Origin: Bin75 sp965223955 | GTDB lineage: Bacteria; Nitrospirota; Nitrospiria; Nitrospirales; UBA8639 | Assembly: GCA_965223955.1 (NCBI GenBank) | Contig: OZ245029.1 | Span: forward strand, 1,302,001 to 1,366,000 | Reading direction: 5' to 3' | DNA length: 64,000 nt | Shown here: positions 34,666-42,321 of the stretch, in pieces | How positions within the stretch are numbered: the first letter of the stretch is position 1 | Layout: every line of letters begins with the position of its first letter | Translations under genes and position numbers: made by a program | The notes under the pieces: model-generated | Databases searched by the model: none | What the model saw: the letters and a program-made list of their open reading frames with translations, nothing else | What the model was told of the DNA's origin: nothing

Positions 34666-34863
34666 CTACTGTCCGCATGGTGCTAAGATGACTTCACTTT
34701 CCTTGAGTCTGTTATAGGAAATGGAGACAATCCGCTTGCAGCGTTTGCACTTGACTTCGAGAATATCCCCGCGAAGTTTTGCGATGAGTTGGCCGCATTC
34801 ACATCGTGCTTCGGCAGGCTTGAGTTGTTTTCCCAGCCACCGGGTATTTCTATCAAAATTCAT
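34666..34863 (-). CDS. Com-like zinc-ribbon protein
   Basis: The 65-residue product has a CEC and a CKRC pair (about residues 21-23 and 39-42) around ILEVKCKRCKRI, the pattern of the Mu Com-like family of small zinc-ribbon regulators. The ATG at 34863 is used; a TTG three codons upstream is in frame. No Shine-Dalgarno site is visible. It lies at the head of the leftward porin operon and next to the Fur-like operator. Whether it binds RNA or DNA here is unknown. Confidence 0.65.
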   Translation of the reverse strand: MNFDRNTRWLGKQLKPAEARCECGQLIAKLRGDILEVKCKRCKRIVSISYNRLKESEVILAPCGQ

Positions 34864-34887
34864 TGAATTCAAAAGGAAAGCAATGGG

Positions 34888-34916
34888 AATTTAGTAAATG
34901 AGCAACCAGTTGACAA
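34888..34916 (-). promoter_or_regulatory. Candidate promoter of the leftward zinc-ribbon/porin operon
   Basis: On the minus strand a TTGTCA element (34916-34911) and a TAAATT element (34893-34888) are separated by 17 bases. Transcription would start near 34881, only about 18 bases before the zinc-ribbon ATG. Confidence 0.45.
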
Positions 34917-34950
34917 AAATAAAAATGATTTTTGTTCTTATCTACATTGA

Positions 34951-34971
34951 TTTTGATAACGGTTATTAAAA
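34951..34971. promoter_or_regulatory. Fur-like inverted repeat between divergent operons
   Basis: A 21-base near-perfect palindrome has arms matching at nine of ten positions. Its core is TGATAAC-G-GTTATTA, close to the 7-1-7 Fur consensus TGATAAT-N-ATTATCA. It sits in an AT-rich region between the zinc-ribbon/porin operon (left) and the lipoprotein/apbE operon (right). A Fur gene is present at 45036. Other palindrome-binding regulators cannot be excluded. Confidence 0.5.
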
Positions 34972-35174
34972 TATAGAATTTTTTGAAGCCTGTCAACCTT
35001 ATTCCGCAATGAAGAAATAATGAAGAAAATATGACTGCAACCCGTTGCCCGTATTGGTAAAATGAGATGATTGGCTCTTATGATACCCTCTCGCCAAGTG
35101 GGAGAGAGCCTGCCACGGACTCGATCCTGAGGTTGGGGTGAGTGAATGTTTACAAGGCAGGCGCAGGCGATATA

Positions 35175-35753
35175 ATGGGCGGAAAAATCTGGTTAGCGAG
35201 TCTTTCTCTTGTTCTAGTGACGGGCTGTGTGTCCGGGCTTCAGAATACTTCCCCGGACCCGACGACGCATGAATTGGCGTTTGGCTCTATTCAAGTCGAG
35301 ACCAAGGGTCCTAATCCGCGTATTTTTCCCACCAAACTGAGATTTTTTCTCCTGACGAATGCAGAGACCGGAGCAAGATCCCGGGTTAAGGTGAATTCCG
35401 AATCGGGAGTGTTTTCCGTGAGGCTGCCGGCGGGACGGTATGCCGTTGACCGTGTGCAATTCAATGAAGGCCCATTCAGGGCCGAATCCCACGTCCAATT
35501 GAAATTTCACGTGCCCGAGAAAAAACAGGCCTATTTAGGGTCATGGCAATTTGAGGTGGATACACCTCGCACCATTCGGCTTGTGAGGGTCCGTATCCTT
35601 GAAGGGGAGGCGGAGTTCTCAAAGAAATTTTCTACAAAGCTTGGAGCGGAACGAACACCCATTGAAACGGTGTTGCCGAAACCCGAGACGTTTGAAACGC
35701 GCGGGTTTATGGTTGACGGGCAACCGAACGCCAGATATTTCCGCCGCCGATAA
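35175..35753 (+). CDS. Putative lipoprotein upstream of apbE
   Basis: The 192-residue product starts MGGKIWLASLSLVLVTGC, a signal peptide with lipobox VTGC. The start is set at ATG 35175; an ATG at 35142 is in frame but would place charged residues before the signal. The mature part is beta-rich (VRLPAGRYAVDRVQF) and resembles small carboxypeptidase-regulatory-like or transthyretin-like folds, but no family is certain. It is followed by apbE after 16 bases, probably as one operon. Confidence 0.75.
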   Translation: MGGKIWLASLSLVLVTGCVSGLQNTSPDPTTHELAFGSIQVETKGPNPRIFPTKLRFFLLTNAETGARSRVKVNSESGVFSVRLPAGRYAVDRVQFNEGPFRAESHVQLKFHVPEKKQAYLGSWQFEVDTPRTIRLVRVRILEGEAEFSKKFSTKLGAERTPIETVLPKPETFETRGFMVDGQPNARYFRRR

Positions 35754-35769
35754 GCCGCCGTCTACAACA

Positions 35770-36801
35770 ATGAAACCGATACGTTTTGTCTTGCTCGCGT
35801 TCTTGGGTATCTCGTTCGTCTGCTGGCCGGGCCCGGGTCTGTCCGGACATGCCGCTTCACCCCACGTGGTCAAGCGCGGCCAAATGCATATGGGCACCAT
35901 GGTCTTTCTGACTGCCGTGGCTCCGGACAAACGGCTGGCCCATGATGCCATTGAACAGGGGTTTGCCGAAATTCATCGCTTGGAGCAAATCCTGAGCACG
36001 TGGATTCCTGATAGTGAACTCTCACGGATCAATGCCGCGGCAGGGCAACGCGTCGTCAAGGCCGGTCCGGAAACCATGGATCTCTTGGAGCACTCCTTGG
36101 AAATGGCCCGGTTGACGGAGGGAGGCTTCAATATTGCCATTGGTCCGGCCGTAGAGGCCTGGAACGTCAGTCGTGAAGGGCGTATCCCGACTCGGGAAGA
36201 ATTGGATGCCACGCGTCCTCTCATGGACCTTTCCGCTCTTCATATCAACAAGGAAGCGGGCACCGTGTATCTGGCACGTTCCGGGATGCAGGTGGATATC
36301 GGCGGCATCGGGAAGGGGTATGCCGCGGATTTCGCCGCCCGCGTGATGCGGGAAGCCGGGGCCTCAGCGGGCGTGGTCGCCATTTCCGGAGATATTAAAA
36401 CCTTTGGACGCCTGCCTGATGGCCAACGGTTCGTGTTCGGCATCCAACATCCCCGAAAGGAGAATGGGATCACGATCGGGCAGCTCGAACTCGAAGATGA
36501 GGCCGTTTCCACGGCGGGTGATTATCAACGATATTTCGAGAAAGACGGCATTCGCTACCATCACATTCTCGATCCTCAAACGCTCCAGCCCGCTCGTCTT
36601 TCTCAGAGTGTAACCATCGTAGCCCCAACCGGGGTGCTGGCCGATGGGCTCGATACCGGCATCTTCGTCATGGGTCCGGAAAAAGGGATGGCGTTGATTG
36701 AACGCCTGCCCGGAATCGAAGGCGTAATCGTCGGTGCGGACGGAACCGTGTCCGTCTCTTCGGGTTTACAAGACCGGTTGCAGTTGAGCTCCCAACCGTA
36801 A
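35770..36801 (+). CDS. apbE: FAD:protein FMN transferase ApbE
   Basis: ApbE attaches FMN from FAD to a threonine or serine in periplasmic target domains. The 343-residue product has a signal peptide (near LSGHAAS) and the family motifs MGTMVFLTAV, STWIPDSELSRINAAAG, VDIGGIGKGYAADFAA, the AISGDIKTFG loop and HHILDPQTLQPA. The start is set at ATG 35770, because the longer open frame overlaps the lipoprotein gene. A likely substrate is the FMN-binding protein at 31867. The two are divergently transcribed across a Fur-like operator. Confidence 0.95.
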   Translation: MKPIRFVLLAFLGISFVCWPGPGLSGHAASPHVVKRGQMHMGTMVFLTAVAPDKRLAHDAIEQGFAEIHRLEQILSTWIPDSELSRINAAAGQRVVKAGPETMDLLEHSLEMARLTEGGFNIAIGPAVEAWNVSREGRIPTREELDATRPLMDLSALHINKEAGTVYLARSGMQVDIGGIGKGYAADFAARVMREAGASAGVVAISGDIKTFGRLPDGQRFVFGIQHPRKENGITIGQLELEDEAVSTAGDYQRYFEKDGIRYHHILDPQTLQPARLSQSVTIVAPTGVLADGLDTGIFVMGPEKGMALIERLPGIEGVIVGADGTVSVSSGLQDRLQLSSQP

Positions 36802-37310
36802 GCTCTGCCAAATTACAAGATACGGCCACTTATGCGAACCACTAATATCACGGTCATTCCCGTCTTGTTTTAGATAGACTCCATAAAGCATCTATTTTGC
36901 TGATTTTTATGTATATTTTGGCTACTTTTATACGCCTTTTAGCTACCTTTTAGCACCCTTTTGGATCTATATGTGAATCAACTGTTCTGAGCCTCAAGGG
37001 GAGGGCTCCGGCTTCTAAACAACGAGCGCCTGTCGAACGCAGGGCAGCGTCCTGGTGCTGACACTAAGCCAAGTTTGGAGAAGGCTGTGCGCAGGCGAGA
37101 GATCTTTTGGATAAGCGAAGGAGGCTATTGCTGTTGACGTGGATGTCGAGAGGCGTTGGATTGGGCAATTGGGTAGTGGGGTGCCGTCAGATGCTTTCAG
37201 TGTGCATTGCTAGTGGTCGATAGTGGCCAACTCACCTGAGACGCATCGTGGGTCAATATTGCATCATGCGTGGCATGGAACTTGAGAATCTGAAGCCAGT
37301 ATTATGTTAA
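36802..37310. other. Gene-free spacer with phased T-tracts
   Basis: No supported gene lies here. Positions 36895-36962 hold seven short T-tracts whose starts are 9-12 bases apart (36895, 36904, 36916, 36926, 36937, 36948, 36959), about one helical turn. Such phasing causes intrinsic DNA curvature. The rest (36965-37310) is of mixed composition without clear features. Confidence 0.7.
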
Positions 37311-37511
37311 AGTTGTGCGATAGATGCGTATCGTAAAAGTCCCATCCCAGTCATCTATACCGAACTTGGGTTTGTTCGTGCTGCTCCACCGTCCATACTT
37401 GCGGATTGCCCGGAAGATCTTCCGCGCCTTCAACTACTCCAAAGTGTTGCTCGCGGACAATCCTGCGTTTCTGAGCTTGAACGCTCGTCGGCGTTTGAAC
37501 GTTCGCACTGG

Positions 37512-38222
37512 TTGATCGTAAAGGCCGAATTACCCAACGATATCTTCGCGTGGACTGGCAACACGTGGAAGGTTATTGAATGGCGAGTTTACTTCTGGAA
37601 ACTATATGACGCTGAATTCTTGGTGAACGTTTCTGATCCCCACCCCGCCGAGGCTAGAAGTCTAGCCGACGCGGGTATCAATACCCAATTCCTCAACTCA
37701 CTCGCCCACCCCACATCATGTCTGCCAATGCTTCGTGAAACTCAGAAAGTATTCGGTGAGGGCTACAAACTCAGGCCAAAAACAGTCGCCGCACTTGAAC
37801 GAATTGAAACCCCTCTTATTGCTGGCTTAAAGCTCAACACGATGAAGCAATTGAAGCCGGCAGCAAATTCTCGATTGCACAATGTGACAGGTGATCCACA
37901 AATATCACCCAAGCTCCGTGACACGATCCTGAGAAGAGGTAATTACCGCTGCCTGTTTTGCGGCCAGGACTCCTCTACAATAGCATTGGAAGTGAACCAC
38001 GTCATTCCGAGAAACCTAATCAATAAACTGCATCTTGTTTCTGCTCTTCATACTGCCCCAGAAAATCTCTGCGTAACGTGCAGGGACTGCAACCGAGGAA
38101 AATGTGACAATCTGACAAGCGAAGACATTGAATATTACCGCAATGCATTTTCCAACCAGAGGCATCCGAATCACGACCTTCTTCCACACCTGACAAAGCT
38201 TTCCGAATTGCAAGCGTTATAG
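37512..38222 (+). CDS. HNH endonuclease family protein
   Basis: The C-terminal part shows a zinc-coordinated HNH site: CLFCGQ, then LEVNHVIPRN, then CVTCRDCNRGKCDN (about residues 144-205). HNH nucleases cut DNA in mobile elements, restriction or repair. The TTG at 37512 is the first recognised start and gives 236 residues. The same frame is open back to 37311 and reads like protein (ELGFVRAAPPSILADC), but no ATG, GTG or TTG occurs there. The true N-terminus may be lost, frameshifted or started at an unusual codon. The N-terminal domain is unknown. Confidence 0.7.
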   Translation: MIVKAELPNDIFAWTGNTWKVIEWRVYFWKLYDAEFLVNVSDPHPAEARSLADAGINTQFLNSLAHPTSCLPMLRETQKVFGEGYKLRPKTVAALERIETPLIAGLKLNTMKQLKPAANSRLHNVTGDPQISPKLRDTILRRGNYRCLFCGQDSSTIALEVNHVIPRNLINKLHLVSALHTAPENLCVTCRDCNRGKCDNLTSEDIEYYRNAFSNQRHPNHDLLPHLTKLSELQAL

Positions 38223-38350
38223 CGAAAGCTTAACGATAAGAAATCATTCACCTGGGCTGCAGGCTAGGCGTGCTCTACAATCAACATCCGCAGCAACCGA
38301 CAACGTTTCGTTGAGGAAATCCGGCTGTTTATCTGTTTTTCTCACCCTCA

Positions 38351-38746
38351 TCAGGCACGTGGATCAAGCGTATACGGTACCTTTACGAAATCGTAGCGAT
38401 CCGGTGGGAAATCCTTCATATTCCGCGTGACGAGATCGAGCCCGTTACATTGGGCGACGGCTGCCTGCAAAGCGTCCGGAAGTCGCCAGCGTTCGGAGCG
38501 ACGTAGCGAAGCTGCCAAATCCGCCTCGATCGCGGTGATGGGCAGCGTTGGGAATTGGTCAAGCAGTTCGACTGCGACGAGAAGGTGATTGTGGTCAAAG
38601 CCCACGAGCACTTCCGCACGGGTTATCGGTGACAAGGCGATAGCCTCGCACTCATCGGCGATGAATTGGGTGGCGGCGTTGATCCCGTTGAAGTGGTCAA
38701 TGAGGATGACTGAGTCAAGCAGCCATCTCAATGGCGTTGCTCCCAC
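38351..38746 (-). CDS. vapC: VapC-type PIN-domain toxin
   Basis: PIN toxins are Mg-dependent ribonucleases that often cut tRNA or rRNA. The 131-residue product has the first acidic residue in LLDSVILIDHF, the conserved Glu in ITRAEVLVG, and later Asp residues in LPDALQAAVAQ and LVTRNMKDF, the expected order of the PIN active site. It overlaps the antitoxin gene by 19 bases. Its exact start within the overlap is uncertain. Confidence 0.85.
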   Translation of the reverse strand: MGATPLRWLLDSVILIDHFNGINAATQFIADECEAIALSPITRAEVLVGFDHNHLLVAVELLDQFPTLPITAIEADLAASLRRSERWRLPDALQAAVAQCNGLDLVTRNMKDFPPDRYDFVKVPYTLDPRA

Positions 38747-38973
38747 TCTTTGCGAGTGTTGGACTGATAGCGGAGTCCGTCGCCGTGTTTCCAGGTGCCA
38801 CGAGTGCTGTTGAGCAACTCGGTCAGGCGTCCTGATTTGCCGTTGCCGTGACGTCCGCGGTATTCGCGCACGGCACGCCGCACAAGCTCACTCATGGGTA
38901 CCCGCTGAGCCGAAGCTTGGCGGGCGAGCCACGTCTTGTCCTCGTCGGGCAGGCTGACGATAGTTCTGGACAT
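38728..38973 (-). CDS. vapB: VapB-type ribbon-helix-helix antitoxin
   Basis: The 81-residue product starts with MSRTIVSLPDEDKTWLARQASAQRVP, a ribbon-helix-helix DNA-binding domain, and has a flexible C-terminus expected to wrap the toxin. A GAGG site lies upstream. It is followed by vapC. Such antitoxins repress their own promoter; no clear palindrome was found in the short upstream region. Confidence 0.82.
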   Translation of the reverse strand: MSRTIVSLPDEDKTWLARQASAQRVPMSELVRRAVREYRGRHGNGKSGRLTELLNSTRGTWKHGDGLRYQSNTRKEWEQRH

Positions 38974-39135
38974 GAATTGCTACCTCTACAGTATCGAATA
39001 AACGACAAGACTGCCATGAACCCAAGGCGGTTTGAGGCGTGCTAACCCCATATGCTATCGGGCTGTAAAGTACTCTTTTCCCTTCATGGACGCAAGAGGA
39101 TGAACGGAAAGTAGGCGAGCAAGGAGTGGTGAGCA

Positions 39136-39163
39136 AAAAGGGCCGCCCTAGGGCGGCCCTTTT
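39136..39163 (-). terminator. Bidirectional intrinsic terminator
   Basis: A perfect stem GGGCCGCCC/GGGCGGCCC with a two-base TA loop is flanked by AAAA on the left and TTTT on the right. It can stop leftward transcription from the His-rich gene (stop at 39191) and also rightward transcription. Confidence 0.85.
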
Positions 39164-39190
39164 GTTTGGAGAGCGTTGCTAGGGAACGAG

Positions 39191-39892
39191 TTACTGCATG
39201 TGACCGTTGGTTCCGTGGCCCTTGCTTTTCTTATACTTGGAATAATCGCCGGAATGCTCCATATTGCCGCCATGGGATTTGATGCGTTCGTGAATTTTGT
39301 CCATCCGTGCTCGTTGCTCTTCGGACAACACCGCTTTGGCCTCCCGCTTGGCCTTGATTGAAGCCATGTAAAGTTTCGTCTTCAAGGCATGAAGCTTGTT
39401 GAATTCCGCTTCAATGTCGGACAGACTCGCTTTCTCGTTTTTCAAGACTTCATGTAAATCGATACTGGCTAATTCCACTTCGGCCTTCGTTTTGATCCGG
39501 TCTTTTTTGTAGGTTGTCTTGAGTGCACGAAGTTTCTGTTCCTGTTCGGCCGTGACGCTCATGCCTTCTTTAAATTTCAAGATGTGCGAAATAAATTTTA
39601 TGGCGTCCTGATGGTGGCTGCCATGCCCTTTGGTGTGGGGTTTTCCATGTCCTGACGAATGCATTGACTGATGGCCTCCGCCGTGTTTCTTATGCATGCC
39701 ATCATGATGTGAAGACCGGGAATGATCGTCATACCCGGATGTGCCATGGGTGCTTGAACTCGAATGCATGTTTTTCGACTGTCCAGGCATGGAACCCTGA
39801 GGGTTGGCAAAGACCGGAACGGCAGCCAGCAGGAAGAAAATAGTCAGTAGGGAAAGGGGTAAAAACCAGCAACGTGGTTCATGGATTCTCAT
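39191..39892 (-). CDS. Histidine-rich periplasmic Spy/CpxP-like protein
   Basis: The 233-residue product has a signal peptide (ending near VFANPQG), a His/Ser/Gly-rich region at about residues 40-95 likely to bind metal, and a helical domain with LRALKTTYKKDRIKTKAEVELASIDLHE and EEQRARMDKIHERI. The helical part resembles Spy/CpxP and periplasmic heavy-metal-sensing proteins. An AGGAGG ribosome-binding site precedes the ATG. An insertion sequence begins only 50 bases upstream, so its native promoter has probably been displaced. Confidence 0.8.
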   Translation of the reverse strand: MRIHEPRCWFLPLSLLTIFFLLAAVPVFANPQGSMPGQSKNMHSSSSTHGTSGYDDHSRSSHHDGMHKKHGGGHQSMHSSGHGKPHTKGHGSHHQDAIKFISHILKFKEGMSVTAEQEQKLRALKTTYKKDRIKTKAEVELASIDLHEVLKNEKASLSDIEAEFNKLHALKTKLYMASIKAKREAKAVLSEEQRARMDKIHERIKSHGGNMEHSGDYSKYKKSKGHGTNGHMQ

Positions 39893-39942
39893 GTTCGGTT
39901 CCTCCTAAAAAGAAAAAGACGTTACCAACGTTCAGTCGATAT

Positions 39943-41022
39943 GGGAATAAATGCCAAAAAGAGTTGGTTTCTATCGAGGGCAAAGATAGACATACCATTG
40001 CAAATAGGCATTCCGATGGGGCCGTACGAGCCCGCGGTGTTGCCGATACTTGTGTTTGAGTCGGGCGAAATATCCCTCTAAGGCGTTGGTGGATTTCGGG
40101 ATCACGGGATCGTCGAGATAGTGAAACATGTTTGGCAAGGCGGCGAGTAACATACTCCGGGCACGTTTGAGATCGCTGAAAACGCGCCCTCGTTCGGCCT
40201 GGCGTGCCAGGCGCTGCCCGTACCGTGCCTCCCAGGCCTGCACCTGAGCGATGAACTGATCCCGCTCGGCCACGGTGCGGATCGCCATGACGTGGCGAAA
40301 CAAGGCGCGCAGGTGCCGGGCGTCTGGACGTTTGGGCGACTGGCGACACCAACTGAGGCCTTGCCGTTGGATGTGGACCAGACAGCGTTGAATGACGATC
40401 GTCGGCCACACTTGGCGCAAGATCCGGAGCAAGTGCAGGTTGCCATCGACGGTCGCACTGCAAGGCGTTAACCCGTGGTGGGCCAGCGTGGTGCAAAACG
40501 GCTGCAAATGCGCAGGGCCCTCCGCCATTTCGGGGGCCGCATACACCACGGCGAAGCGGGCCGCATCCATCACCGCAAAGACGCCTTTCCGGCGATCCAG
40601 AAAGGTGCCATCGAGGATCAGATGGCGGGCCGCCGAGAACTCGCCCGCCAGGGGAGGTGGCTGTTGCAACCAATGCGCAATGATTCGATGAAGCGTCCGC
40701 GGGCTGTAGCCACTGTGGGCGGCCAGTTGGCGGACGGTGTAGCCCTCCATAATCCAGCGTTTGAACCATACCCGTCGCTGCTGGTAGCGGTTGGCCGGAT
40801 TGCGCCATATGAAGGTGCGCGCACATTGGCGACAATGCCAGCGTTGTTTGCCTTGTCGGTTGATGCCATAGCGCTGCACCTCCTTCGAGCCACACTGCGG
40901 ACAGGGCTTTTTTGCTCATCCCAGCCTCACTTTGTTGAACGCCTTCAATACAAATAGCGGTAACTTACCGTCATCCAACAACTTTCTTCCATTATCCCCA
41001 ACTCTTTTTGGCATTTATTCCC
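39943..41022 (-). mobile_element. Insertion sequence with 25-bp inverted repeats
   Basis: Perfect 25-base terminal inverted repeats (39943-39967 and 40998-41022, outer ends GGGAATAAATGCC) bound a 1080-base element with one leftward transposase. The transposase resembles the zinc-binding variant of IS256-type enzymes. No matching 8-9 base target duplication is seen at the two edges. Confidence 0.9.
39971..40879 (-). CDS. Transposase, IS256-like zinc-binding variant
   Basis: The protein shows an N-terminal zinc-ribbon half (CRQC), a helix-turn-helix region, and DDE residues at about Asp90 (LILDGTFLDRR), Asp145 (ATVDGN) and Glu268 (NALEGYF), with CLVHIQRQGL between, as in IS256-type enzymes. 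The first half of the zinc ribbon (CPQCG) lies upstream in the same frame but is cut off from any start by a stop. An ATG at 40919 reads into an A6 run one base out of frame. Removing one A would give MSKKPCPQCGS, so the gene is frameshifted or uses slippage. Confidence 0.82.
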   Translation of the reverse strand: MQRYGINRQGKQRWHCRQCARTFIWRNPANRYQQRRVWFKRWIMEGYTVRQLAAHSGYSPRTLHRIIAHWLQQPPPLAGEFSAARHLILDGTFLDRRKGVFAVMDAARFAVVYAAPEMAEGPAHLQPFCTTLAHHGLTPCSATVDGNLHLLRILRQVWPTIVIQRCLVHIQRQGLSWCRQSPKRPDARHLRALFRHVMAIRTVAERDQFIAQVQAWEARYGQRLARQAERGRVFSDLKRARSMLLAALPNMFHYLDDPVIPKSTNALEGYFARLKHKYRQHRGLVRPHRNAYLQWYVYLCPR

Positions 41023-41173
41023 GGAATGATAAAGGCGATGGGACAAAAGGTTTAAAAAGTTCAATGTTTCCGGCATGACAACCTCAGCCATGAAAACATT
41101 ATAAACACTGAATCATGAGATTGCGAATCGAGCCTCCGGGCCTTTTGCAAGTGATGCCAGTTCAAAACACGCG

Positions 41174-42250
41174 TTACGTGGTCCATGCCTGCCTGTCGAA
41201 TACTACCGTATGGGTGGCTATGACTTCCAACTCCACCTTCGAATCGAGAGGGAAGAACCGGGTCGACGTTTCGCTGCTGTGTACGAAGTCGCCGGAATCC
41301 ATGCGGATTCCATAGATGATCTCCGAGCCTCGAAACTGACGGGATTTCACGGTTCCGTCTCCATCCCTGTTTTCACGAATGTGAACGTCATCCGGTCGAA
41401 TCATGACCATGACCTCGGGACTGCCCCGGTAGCCTGGGGGTACCGGGAACGTGCCGAGTTGAGTCACGACCACGGAATCGCGAATGGTTCCGGGAATGAA
41501 GTCGGCCTGCCCCACGAACTCCGCGACAAAGGGCGAAACCGGAAGATGGTACATGGTTTCGGGTGCTGAGCATTGTTCGAGCTTCCCGTTGTTCAAGACG
41601 GCCACGTCGTCAGCCATGGCAAAGGCCTCTTCATGATCATGTGTCACGAGAACGGCGGTGGTTTGGGTGGTTTTCAGCAGGTGCAGGAGTTCTATACGCA
41701 TGCGTTCAGTCGTATCGGGATCCAGGTTGCTGAACGGTTCGTCCAATAGGAGCAGCACGGGTTGAGGGGCCAGGGCGCGTGCCAATGCCGCGCGTTGCTG
41801 TTGGCCGCCGGACAGCGCGTGAGGGTATCGCCGGGCCAGTTCTGAAAGCCCGGTGAGAGACAGCATCTCGTCGATTCGGCTTCGACGGTTGTCCGCCGTG
41901 GCATACGCCAGCCCGAAGCCCACGTTATCCCGTACCGTCAAGTGAGGAAAGAGGGCATAGTCCTGGAACACCATGCCGACCTGCCGTCGTTCGGGAGGGA
42001 CGTGCCGGTTCGTCGCCGAGACGGTGCCACCGTTCAGCCTGATTTCGCCGGAGGAAACCGGTTCAAATCCCGCGATGGCCCGAAGCGTTGTGGTCTTCCC
42101 GCATCCTGAGGGCCCCAACAAACAGATGATGTCGCCTTTCCGAGCCGAGAAGGAAATATCCTCCAGCGCGAGGGAGCCGGTTTCATACGAGCAGGCCACG
42201 TTCTGCAGTTCGAGCACAATGGGCCTATCGTCGGGAGGTCGTTGAGTCAT
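41174..42250 (-). CDS. fbpC: Iron(III) ABC transporter ATP-binding protein
   Basis: This is the ATPase of an FbpABC-type ferric iron importer. Walker A GPSGCGKTTT is near residue 48, the Q-loop in VFQDYALFPH, signature LSGGQQQR near 145, Walker B LLLDEPFSNLD near 165, H-loop VTHDHEEA. The C-terminal part is a TOBE-type regulatory domain. Length is 358 residues. It lies 71 bases after the permease gene in a leftward fbpA-fbpB-fbpC order. Substrate assignment relies on the Fur neighbour and the binding protein type. Confidence 0.88.
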   Translation of the reverse strand: MTQRPPDDRPIVLELQNVACSYETGSLALEDISFSARKGDIICLLGPSGCGKTTTLRAIAGFEPVSSGEIRLNGGTVSATNRHVPPERRQVGMVFQDYALFPHLTVRDNVGFGLAYATADNRRSRIDEMLSLTGLSELARRYPHALSGGQQQRAALARALAPQPVLLLLDEPFSNLDPDTTERMRIELLHLLKTTQTTAVLVTHDHEEAFAMADDVAVLNNGKLEQCSAPETMYHLPVSPFVAEFVGQADFIPGTIRDSVVVTQLGTFPVPPGYRGSPEVMVMIRPDDVHIRENRDGDGTVKSRQFRGSEIIYGIRMDSGDFVHSSETSTRFFPLDSKVELEVIATHTVVFDRQAWTT

Positions 42251-42321
42251 ACCCGTGTAAGAGAAATCATGCCCGCAGGGCTTGCCGAAGATGAACTCAT
42301 GGCAGGGTGTGCGTGGCGCGG

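Noticed and set aside
36895..36970. T-tract array as replication iterons or a CRISPR
   Set aside because: The units between T-tracts are not identical and there is no Rep or Cas gene; helical phasing is the better description.
37324..37515. 63-codon plus-strand frame before the HNH gene
   Set aside because: The overlapping frame that continues into the HNH protein reads more like protein over the same bases.
39879..40919. 346-codon minus-strand frame over the insertion sequence
   Set aside because: It is the shifted frame of the transposase; its translation lacks DDE motifs and is rich in Pro/Arg.
39933..41032. Target-site duplication of the insertion sequence
   Set aside because: The eight or nine bases outside the two inverted repeats do not match each other.
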